The translations under genes were made by a program, and so were the position numbers. A DNA stretch of 5,571 bases from the NCBI GenBank assembly GCA_018384465.1, contig JAHAYQ010000121.1:1-5571 (forward strand), given 5' to 3'. This DNA is from Myroides sp. GTDB lineage: Bacteria; Bacteroidota; Bacteroidia; Flavobacteriales; Flavobacteriaceae. The notes under the pieces were generated by a model that had not been told where the DNA came from, did not search any database, and was given only the letters and a program-made list of their open reading frames with translations. The first letter of the stretch is position 1; every line of letters starts with the position of its first letter. Below are positions 1 to 4,995 of the stretch, in pieces.

Positions 1-2
1 GC

Positions 3-182
3 ATAGTTGGATTACTATTCGATAAACAATTTAACAATCCATTTCCTCCTTTTGGTGGATGTCCTTGTGAATACCGTCCTATTTTCGAAAATCATTTTGA
101 AATCAAAACGATGGAAGAATGTTACAATAGCATCGAACCGAGAAAAGGAAGTGAGGTTTTTATTCATTTCATAAAAAAATAA
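3..182 (+). CDS. C-terminal part of a TPMT-family SAM-dependent (thiol) methyltransferase
   Basis: This frame is open from the left window edge and gives 59 residues ending at TAA 180-182; the start lies outside the window. The visible part contains FDKQF, then NPFPPFGGCPCEYR at about residues 12-25, and ends with CYNSIEPRKGSEVFIHFIKK. The PPFGG segment, an aromatic-rich stretch and a terminal PRKG-E-F strand are how TPMT / halide-thiol methyltransferase relatives end. That family has a Rossmann fold and moves a methyl group from S-adenosylmethionine to sulfur, selenium or halide acceptors. The SAM-binding half is not visible, so substrate and catalytic state cannot be judged. The next gene starts 4 nt downstream, so they are probably co-transcribed, and the sulfur-handling neighbours make a thiol or sulfide acceptor plausible. 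Family assignment is from recalled pattern and fairly confident; substrate is inference. Confidence 0.72.
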   Translation: MVGLLFDKQFNNPFPPFGGCPCEYRPIFENHFEIKTMEECYNSIEPRKGSEVFIHFIKK

Positions 183-186
183 ATCT

Positions 187-417
187 ATGAAACAGTGGAT
201 ACAATCTTGGAATTTGATACGTTTGCTTAGATTAGCACTAGCAATTACAATCATCTATCAAGGAATTGATTTAGAACAATGGCTATTTGTAGCTATCGGT
301 GGATTATTAGCACTTATGCCTCTCTTCAATATTGGATGTTGTGGAGCTAGTGGATGTAGCACTACTTTTTCTAAATCAAAACAGAACAAAGAAACAACTT
401 ACACAGAAATCAAATGA
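187..417 (+). CDS. Small two-TM membrane protein with C-terminal Cys cluster
   Basis: This gene encodes 76 residues. There are two predicted membrane helices at about 11-27 and 32-49, separated by a short QGIDLEQ turn. A NIGCCGASGCS cluster follows (Cys51, Cys52, Cys57), and then a polar Lys/Glu/Thr-rich tail. The layout resembles the small DUF2892/YgaP-type two-helix membrane proteins often found near rhodaneses and thioredoxins in Bacteroidota, but I cannot assign it firmly to a named family. The ATG lies 4 nt after the methyltransferase stop, and its TGA overlaps the next ATG as ATGA, so translational coupling is likely. The three closely spaced cysteines just after helix 2 could bind metal, carry persulfide or form disulfides; which side of the membrane they face is not clear. 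It is a real gene judging from its operon position and membrane-protein composition; function is unknown. Confidence 0.82.
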   Translation: MKQWIQSWNLIRLLRLALAITIIYQGIDLEQWLFVAIGGLLALMPLFNIGCCGASGCSTTFSKSKQNKETTYTEIK

Positions 418-608
418 AATTATTCTTTCAAAAACATTTAATAACACTTGCAGGTATAAGTTTAGGACTTATTACAGGGTATCTGTATTGGCATTTTATA
501 GGTTGTAATTCGGGAACTTGTGCCATCACGTCAAATCCTAGAAATAGCACTTTATATGGTGGAATGATGGGCGGTTTGGTATTTTCATTATTTAAAAAAG
601 AAAAATAA
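414..608 (+). CDS. DUF6132-like small membrane protein
   Basis: This gene encodes 64 residues and starts inside the preceding gene (ATGA overlap at 414-417). A first hydrophobic helix spans about residues 7-28. It is followed by GCNSGTCAITSNP (Cys31 and Cys36), then a glycine-rich second helix at about 46-60 (GGMMGGLVFSLF) and a Lys-rich end. The GC-x3-TC-x-I-x-S-x-P motif between two helices is the hallmark I associate with DUF6132, a small Bacteroidota membrane family with no established function. The two cysteines are placed like a redox or sulfur-carrying pair at the membrane surface, and a thioredoxin gene begins 2 nt after its stop. A role in exchanging thiol equivalents or sulfur across the membrane is inference only. 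Confidence 0.83.
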   Translation: MKLFFQKHLITLAGISLGLITGYLYWHFIGCNSGTCAITSNPRNSTLYGGMMGGLVFSLFKKEK

Positions 609-610
609 AT

Positions 611-904
611 ATGACATTTGAAGAAATAATAAATCAAGACAAACCCGTTTTAGTAGACTTTTTTGCTACTTGGTGTGGACCTTGTAAAACACAAGCGCCT
701 ATTCTTGAAGAAGTAAAACAACATTTAGGAGATCAGGTATCGATTATTAAAATCGATGTGGATCAAAACCAAGCAGTTGCAGCTCAATATCAAATTCGAA
801 GTGTACCTACTTTAATTATTTTTAAAAACGGACAAATTCGTTGGCGACAAGCGGGTGTTTTTCCAGCGAATGAGTTGGAACGATTACTAAAAGAAAATAT
901 ATAA
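611..904 (+). CDS. trxA: Thioredoxin (cytosolic)
   Basis: This is a single thioredoxin domain of 97 residues, a little shorter than the usual 105-110 because the N-terminal segment is short. The WCGPC active site gives Cys22 and Cys25, the buried acid before it is Asp16 (VLVDFFATW), and the cis-proline is Pro66 in RSVPTLIIF. The G-x4-NELE end matches the last helix of the fold. No signal peptide is present, so it should act in the cytosol, reducing disulfides and, as known for thioredoxins, releasing sulfide from protein persulfides. It is the last gene of its operon, 2 nt after the DUF6132-like gene, and its stop codon is part of the terminator hairpin. Because it sits among sulfur genes it may be a dedicated partner rather than the housekeeping thioredoxin, so the symbol is used by domain, not by proven orthology. 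Confidence 0.93.
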   Translation: MTFEEIINQDKPVLVDFFATWCGPCKTQAPILEEVKQHLGDQVSIIKIDVDQNQAVAAQYQIRSVPTLIIFKNGQIRWRQAGVFPANELERLLKENI

Positions 905-940
905 AACAAAAGCATCGTTACAGCGATGCTTTTGTTTTAT
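901..940 (+). terminator. Rho-independent terminator of the thioredoxin operon
   Basis: A perfect 17-bp inverted repeat pairs 901-917 (ATAAAACAAAAGCATCG) with 924-940, leaving the 6-nt loop TTACAG. The lower stem is A-rich on the left and T-rich on the right, so it supplies its own T tract and may also work on the opposite strand. The left arm includes the last bases of the thioredoxin gene, including its TAA. Confidence 0.9.
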
Positions 941-956
941 GTAACATTTGTTACAT
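939..956. promoter_or_regulatory. 18-bp palindrome, candidate operator for the persulfide dioxygenase operon
   Basis: ATGTAACATTTGTTACAT is a perfect palindrome with two 8-base arms and a 2-base centre. Its size and half-site (TGTAACA) suit a dimeric helix-turn-helix regulator such as a Crp/Fnr-superfamily member, but the regulator is not in the window. The site covers the TTTG (-33) element of the adjoining promoter, which fits repression or promoter-overlapping control better than classical upstream activation. The palindrome is directly seen; its function is inferred. Confidence 0.5.
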
Positions 957-976
957 TAACTTACTAAATACAATTG
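947..976 (+). promoter_or_regulatory. Bacteroidota-type promoter for the sulfur operon
   Basis: The -33 element TTTG (947-950) is followed by an 18-nt spacer and TACAATTG (969-976), which matches the Bacteroidota -7 consensus TAnnTTTG with one mismatch. Transcription would begin near 981, leaving a leader of about 23 nt before the ATG at 1004. This position argues against the TTG at 974 as a start codon. Confidence 0.55.
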
Positions 977-1003
977 TATTTTAGCTATTCCAATCTGTAT
1001 GTA

Positions 1004-2464
1004 ATGAACTATAAAACATTATTTTTTAAAACTTTAGGTGTATATTTAGTATCTAGTTATACAATAAACGCCCAAAAAATGCAATTCGAAAGATTTTACG
1101 ATGAAACTTTAGCTCAAGCGAGTTACATCATCGCTAATGATAAAAATGAAGCGATCGTTATAGATCCGAAACGTGACATTGACACGTATTTGGATTATGC
1201 AAAACAAAACGGATTAACGATTAAATACGTTACCGAAACGCACATTCACGCCGATTATTTAAGTGGCGCACCCGAATTGGCAAAAGCGACACAAGCGCAT
1301 TTGTTATTATCCAATGAAGGCGGACCGGATTGGCAATATGCTTTAGAACATCAACCGTTAAAAGATAACCAAATTATCGCGTTGGGAAATGTTGAACTTA
1401 AAGTAATGCACACACCTGGACATACACCTGAAAGTTTGACGTTTTTGGTTAAGAATACGAAAGATGTAATGGCACCAACTAAAGCAATTACGGGTGATTT
1501 TATCTTCGTGGGTGATATTGGTCGTCCGGATTTATTAGAAAAAGCAGCAGGTCAAAAAGGATCGCAATACGAAGGGGCACATCAATTATTTGCTTCGTTA
1601 AATAAATTCATCAAATTACCTAAAAACACGGAGCTTTGGCCAGGTCACGGAGCGGGTTCGTTTTGTGGTAAAAGTTTGAGTACCATTCCTCAATCTACTT
1701 TAGAACACGAAATAGCAACAAGTCCAGCGTTTCAATATTTGAATGATAAAGAAGCGTTTACTCAATTTATTTTAGAGGGTCAACCTGAGCCTCCAAAGTA
1801 TTTTTCGGTAATGAAACAATGGAATAAATCGGTTCGTCCTTTGTTGATTGAAATGCCTAAAACACAAAAATTATCAATGACTGAACTAGAAAATGCCATC
1901 AAAAATAATGTCTTGGTGATTGATGCCCGTAAAAAAGAGGACGTAGCGAAAGGTTTTATTCCGGGCAGTTTGCATATTGAAGGTGGTAAATCATTTGCAA
2001 CTTTCGTAGGTTCGTTGGTTGGATATAACAATCAAATTATTTTGGTAGGAAATGAAAATCAAATCGAAGATTTACAACGCAAACTGATGCGCATCGGAAT
2101 GGATAATATCTACGGTTATATTACTGATGTAAAAGATTTTAAAGGTTTAAAAACGTCTAAAATAATTACAGCAGAAGAAGTTCAGCAATTAAAGAAAGAC
2201 CAAAAAATACAGTTGGTAGATGTTCGTACAGCTACTGAATACAATAGCGGACATATCGAAGGATTTGAAAATATAACTTTGAATTCTTTAGAGAAAAATG
2301 CGGCTAAAATCCAGAAAGATGCGCCGGTAATTATCCATTGTCAAAGCGGTGTACGTGGTGCTATGGCGTATTCAATTTTAGAAAATTTAGGTTACACCAA
2401 TATCTTAAATTACAGCGGCAGTATCAATGATTGGTCTGCGAAAAAATTACCTTTGGTAAAATAA
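1004..2464 (+). CDS. Persulfide dioxygenase-like MBL-fold protein with two rhodanese domains, probably exported
   Basis: This gene encodes 486 residues from ATG 1004. The metallo-beta-lactamase domain spans about 26-270 and shows THIHADY (His80, His82, Asp84), HTPGHT (His136, His140), ITGD (Asp165), DIGRPDLL and WPGHG. In ETHE1/CstB-type persulfide dioxygenases the single iron is held by two His and one Asp, corresponding to His80, His136 and Asp165 here. Rhodanese domain 1 (about 290-375) has no catalytic Cys. Domain 2 (about 388-485) keeps HCQSGVRG with Cys446 (codon 2339-2341). Such proteins oxidise persulfide sulfur to sulfite, and the rhodanese transfers sulfane sulfur. The leader MNYKTLFFKTLGVYLVSSYTINA|Q looks like a modest signal peptide, suggesting periplasmic action. 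A start at ATG 1079 (MQFERFYDETLAQ) would give the usual cytosolic form, so localisation is the main doubt. Confidence 0.9.
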   Translation: MNYKTLFFKTLGVYLVSSYTINAQKMQFERFYDETLAQASYIIANDKNEAIVIDPKRDIDTYLDYAKQNGLTIKYVTETHIHADYLSGAPELAKATQAHLLLSNEGGPDWQYALEHQPLKDNQIIALGNVELKVMHTPGHTPESLTFLVKNTKDVMAPTKAITGDFIFVGDIGRPDLLEKAAGQKGSQYEGAHQLFASLNKFIKLPKNTELWPGHGAGSFCGKSLSTIPQSTLEHEIATSPAFQYLNDKEAFTQFILEGQPEPPKYFSVMKQWNKSVRPLLIEMPKTQKLSMTELENAIKNNVLVIDARKKEDVAKGFIPGSLHIEGGKSFATFVGSLVGYNNQIILVGNENQIEDLQRKLMRIGMDNIYGYITDVKDFKGLKTSKIITAEEVQQLKKDQKIQLVDVRTATEYNSGHIEGFENITLNSLEKNAAKIQKDAPVIIHCQSGVRGAMAYSILENLGYTNILNYSGSINDWSAKKLPLVK

Positions 2465-2467
2465 CAG

Positions 2468-2806
2468 ATGAAAGCTACAAGGAAAATAGTGTTCTACTTA
2501 TCATTAGTCTTGATTACAGGACTAATGATGATTCCTTGTGCGGTAAAACAGCAAATAAAAAGTAGTGTAATCCCTACAAGCACAAACACAAGCGGCAGAA
2601 GTTTTGCCAAAACGTGTGTTGCTATTTACACTTCGCTACAACAAGAACAAAAATCTGTAGCGCGTACTGCTCCGCCATTTCCTGTTACGGCTTCATTAAC
2701 AAAATTCAATACAGATTACCTACAATTTGTATTGCCAAATCATTTTGCTTTTTTCTTCAAAGAAAAAATCCCATCTTATCTCCTACATTGTTTATTTAGA
2801 ATTTAG
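2468..2806 (+). CDS. Small secreted or membrane-anchored protein of unknown function
   Basis: This gene encodes 112 residues and I do not recognise a family. The N-terminus (MKATRKIVFY, then a hydrophobic run to about residue 23) is a signal peptide or anchor, followed by PCAVKQQIKSSVIPTS. The rest is a Ser/Thr/Gln-rich middle and an aromatic C-terminal part (YLQFVLPNHFAFFFKEK, then IPSYLLHCLFRI). Cysteines are at 24, 50 and 107. Cys24 lies just after the hydrophobic run, but MIPC is a poor lipobox. Small Bacteroidota proteins of this general layout (hydrophobic start, C-x-VK-x2-IK, variable middle) occur beside sulfur and metal genes, but this is a loose recollection. It starts 3 nt after the persulfide dioxygenase stop, so it is almost certainly co-expressed and its product could be an exported partner. 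Confidence 0.7.
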   Translation: MKATRKIVFYLSLVLITGLMMIPCAVKQQIKSSVIPTSTNTSGRSFAKTCVAIYTSLQQEQKSVARTAPPFPVTASLTKFNTDYLQFVLPNHFAFFFKEKIPSYLLHCLFRI

Positions 2807-2862
2807 AATGCACTAATTGTTACGTTTTTTAATCTATTAGTCACTAAATTTTATTTAAAAAT

Positions 2863-3273
2863 ATGAAAGAAACAACCGTTTCTAGTACATCTATATTGGT
2901 GTTACGCATTGCTGTGAGTGGTATTTTTATCGCCGCAGGAATCAATCATTTACAAAAACCTCAAGGCATCGCCAAACGAATTTTAGAAGCACCAAGTGGT
3001 GAATTTTTAAGTTCTATTGCCGATCCTCAATTTCTTGCGCTAAGTTCGGGCGTATTATTATTACTTTTCGGAATTACATTTATGTTGGGTATTTACACTA
3101 AAATCAGCGCTTTTGCTTTAACGCTTTTGCTACTGCCTATCACATTCACCATACAAATGGATGGAGGAATATTATTCGGTCCGTTATGGAAAAACGTAGC
3201 CCTATTTGGTGGCTTGTCGTTCTTTATCATCAATAAAAATCTTCCTTATCAAATCTTCCCAAATACTAAATAA
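2863..3273 (+). CDS. DoxX-family integral membrane protein
   Basis: This gene encodes 136 residues with four predicted membrane helices at about 11-29, 57-76, 80-97 and 105-123. The first contains LRIAVSGIFIAAGINHL, as in DoxX proteins, and the KNVALFGGL stretch at 110-118 corresponds to the family's usual K-N-x-A-L-x-G-G motif. DoxX/DoxD relatives include the small subunit of archaeal thiosulfate:quinone oxidoreductase and the mycobacterial DoxX that works with SseA (a rhodanese) and SodA. A link to thiosulfate or thiol oxidation is therefore reasonable, but the family is broad. It follows the small secreted protein by 56 nt and its TAA overlaps the next ATG (TAATG), so it is probably translationally coupled to the SoxB-like gene. 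No quinone-binding signature can be claimed from sequence alone. Confidence 0.88.
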   Translation: MKETTVSSTSILVLRIAVSGIFIAAGINHLQKPQGIAKRILEAPSGEFLSSIADPQFLALSSGVLLLLFGITFMLGIYTKISAFALTLLLLPITFTIQMDGGILFGPLWKNVALFGGLSFFIINKNLPYQIFPNTK

Positions 3274-4868
3274 TGAAAAAATATATTTTAACCTTACTGG
3301 CATCTATTCCACTCGTAACTATGGCACAACAACAAAAAATTACCATTTTACAAACCGCTGATATTCACGCATATCTTAATCCACACGACGAATTATTTGT
3401 AGAAAATGGTCAAATCGCATTTCGTGAAGCTGGTGGATTGGCCAACATCAAAACATTGGTGAATCAAATTAAAAAAGAAAATCCAAAAGGAACATTATTA
3501 ATAGATGGAGGTGATTTTTACCAAGGAAGTGGCGAAAGTGTTCGTTCTCAAGGTGCTATTTTCCCAAAAATCATCCACGAAATGGATTATGATTTGTTGA
3601 TTCCTGGCAATTGGGAAGTGATTTATGGCAAAGAAGTGATGATGGAATTGATGAACAATTACAAAACCAATGTCATAACATCGAATATGTTTCATAAATC
3701 GGACAATAATCCGTTGTTTCCGCAGCATTGGATTACAGAAATGAAAGGCGTGAAAATAGGTTTCATTTCTTATAATGATCCTGAAATACCTATTCGTCAA
3801 AATCCAGGCTATTCAGAAGGTATAGCTTTTACGGAAGTTAATCACAATTTGAAAGCGTTGGTTGCTGAAATGAAATCTGTTCAAAAAGTGGATCTTTTAT
3901 TTATTGTGGCGCATATTGGTATTTCGAAACAAGTGGCTTTAGCGAATCATCCTGATGTGGAAGGCGTTGATTTTATATTTGGAAACGATACCCACGAACG
4001 CATTCGCAAACCTATTGAAGGGAAATACGCAAAAGTGGTGGAACCCGGCGCATTTGGATCGTTTTTAGGAAGATTGGATGTTACGGTAGAAAACGGAAAA
4101 ATGATAGATTATCAATATGATTTGATTGAAGTGGATCCGAAGAAATATCCAGCTGATAGAAAAGTTCAAAAAGTAATTGACCAACAAATAGAACCTTTCG
4201 CTAAAGAAATGGATGCAGTTTTGGGTTATACTACCACGCCTTTGTACCGTTATTTGGTGGTAGAAAATCCGATGGATAATTTGATTACCGATGCCTTGTT
4301 ATGGAAAACAGGTGTTGATTTTGCGACATCAAATGGTTTCCGTTTTGGCGTGCCTATTTTGCCGAATGAAGATGGAAAAGTAGCCATTACACAACGAGAT
4401 TTGTGGCGAATGCTGCCTGTAGATGAGCATATGAAAATTGCAGAAGTTTCGGGAACACAAATTTTGAATTGGTTAGAAAAAGAAATCAATAATGTATATG
4501 CTAAAGATCCTCTAAAACGATTCGGTGGATGGTTGCTTCGATTTTCTGGTATGACTTTAAAATTTGATAGCAGCAAAGAAATGGGCGAACGCGTTTTAGA
4601 AGTTACCATTCAAGGAAAACCTTTAGAAAAAGACAAGATGTACAAAATGGCGTCTTGTAATCGAACAGGCGAGCCAATTTCGACAATGTGTAGAATGCCA
4701 AATGCTCAAAATGCAGTCATTCAAAAATTTACTTTGCACGATGCGGTTAGAGATTATTTGAAACACCACCAAACGGTAAGTCCGAAAATTGATGGACGCG
4801 CACAAGCTGTAGATTTAGGCAAAAATCCTTTCTCACAAATGAAAGAAGCTGGTTACGAGTTTAGATAA
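3273..4868 (+). CDS. SoxB-like / 5'-nucleotidase-family metallohydrolase, secreted
   Basis: This gene encodes 531 residues. A signal peptide (MKKYILTLLASIPLVTMA|Q) is followed by a metallophosphoesterase domain (about 22-275) and a 5'-nucleotidase C-terminal domain (about 320-500). Metal-site motifs are TADIH (Asp30, His32), GGDFYQGSG (Asp81), GNWE (Asn113, Trp114), AHIG (His214) and GNDTHE (Asp239, His241). Typical nucleotidases have GNHE and GHTH at the last-but-two and last of these; Trp in place of the catalytic His is, as I recall, a SoxB-group trait. The C-terminal domain has SNGFRFG (Arg357) and KRFGGWLLRFSGMTL, both close to SoxB patterns. SoxB uses two Mn ions to hydrolyse sulfate from SoxY-bound thiosulfonate. 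No soxYZ or soxXA is visible, so the substrate may differ. It overlaps DoxX by one base and ends the operon. Family is confident; thiosulfohydrolase activity is inference. Confidence 0.88.
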   Translation: MKKYILTLLASIPLVTMAQQQKITILQTADIHAYLNPHDELFVENGQIAFREAGGLANIKTLVNQIKKENPKGTLLIDGGDFYQGSGESVRSQGAIFPKIIHEMDYDLLIPGNWEVIYGKEVMMELMNNYKTNVITSNMFHKSDNNPLFPQHWITEMKGVKIGFISYNDPEIPIRQNPGYSEGIAFTEVNHNLKALVAEMKSVQKVDLLFIVAHIGISKQVALANHPDVEGVDFIFGNDTHERIRKPIEGKYAKVVEPGAFGSFLGRLDVTVENGKMIDYQYDLIEVDPKKYPADRKVQKVIDQQIEPFAKEMDAVLGYTTTPLYRYLVVENPMDNLITDALLWKTGVDFATSNGFRFGVPILPNEDGKVAITQRDLWRMLPVDEHMKIAEVSGTQILNWLEKEINNVYAKDPLKRFGGWLLRFSGMTLKFDSSKEMGERVLEVTIQGKPLEKDKMYKMASCNRTGEPISTMCRMPNAQNAVIQKFTLHDAVRDYLKHHQTVSPKIDGRAQAVDLGKNPFSQMKEAGYEFR

Positions 4869-4871
4869 AAT

Positions 4872-4898
4872 AAAAATCCCCTTAGTTGGGGATTTTTT
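4872..4898 (+). terminator. Rho-independent terminator after the SoxB-like gene
   Basis: The stem AAAAATCCCC (4872-4881) pairs with GGGGATTTTT (4888-4897) around the loop TTAGTT, and the T run 4893-4898 forms the termination tract. It begins 3 nt after the stop codon and closes the sulfur operon. The A/T arms make it potentially bidirectional. Confidence 0.92.
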
Positions 4899-4967
4899 AT
4901 GAATGTAGTTATTGATTTCAACAGTTTATCTGTAACAAAAGTAACAAGTCTTTCTTTAATTAACCAC

Positions 4968-4975
4968 TAGTTTTG
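4968..4975 (+). promoter_or_regulatory. Bacteroidota -7 promoter box for the DUF2490-type gene
   Basis: TAGTTTTG matches the TAnnTTTG consensus exactly. No good TTG (-33) element sits 17-23 nt upstream, so the promoter may need an activator. A pair of GTAAC half-sites at 4932-4945 lies just upstream. Transcription would start near 4980, which excludes the ATG at 4977 and points to ATG 4996 or 4999 as the original start. Confidence 0.5.
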
Positions 4976-4995
4976 TATGTATTGCTTACTAAAAA

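Noticed and set aside
15..254. 79-residue open frame on the minus strand
   Set aside because: It lies opposite the methyltransferase tail and the start of the small membrane gene, has no recognisable motif or promoter, and both + strand frames have family features.
428..637. 69-residue open frame on the minus strand
   Set aside because: It is antisense to the DUF6132-like gene, whose + strand frame shows the family motif and tight operon spacing.
974..1003. TTG at 974 as an upstream start of the persulfide dioxygenase gene
   Set aside because: The TTG is part of the -7 promoter box (969-976), so it lies upstream of the expected transcript start. The added residues MYFSYSNLYV only precede the better signal-peptide start at 1004.
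1780..2031. 83-residue open frame on the minus strand
   Set aside because: It lies entirely inside the well-supported rhodanese region of the persulfide dioxygenase gene, and no motif was seen.
2614..2799. 61-residue + strand frame inside the small secreted gene
   Set aside because: The other frame has a signal-peptide start 3 nt after the upstream gene and covers the whole interval. This frame starts in mid-gene and has no leader.
2808..2817. ATGCACTAAT, also present at 5208-5217, as a repeat linked to the deletion
   Set aside because: About a dozen or more identical 10-base matches are expected by chance in a window this size, and flanking bases do not extend the match.
2807..2862. Possible internal promoter before the DoxX gene (TTG 2817-2819 and TAAATTTT 2845-2852)
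   Set aside because: The spacer is about 25 nt, longer than the usual 17-23, the -7 box has a mismatch, and the region is so AT-rich that such matches are expected by chance.
3498..3800. 100-residue open frame on the minus strand
   Set aside because: It is rich in His/Phe/Ile because it mirrors the SoxB-like coding sequence; no motif or promoter was found.
4250..4805. Two minus-strand open frames (4250-4609 and 4623-4805)
   Set aside because: Both are antisense to the conserved C-terminal domain of the SoxB-like protein and show no family features.
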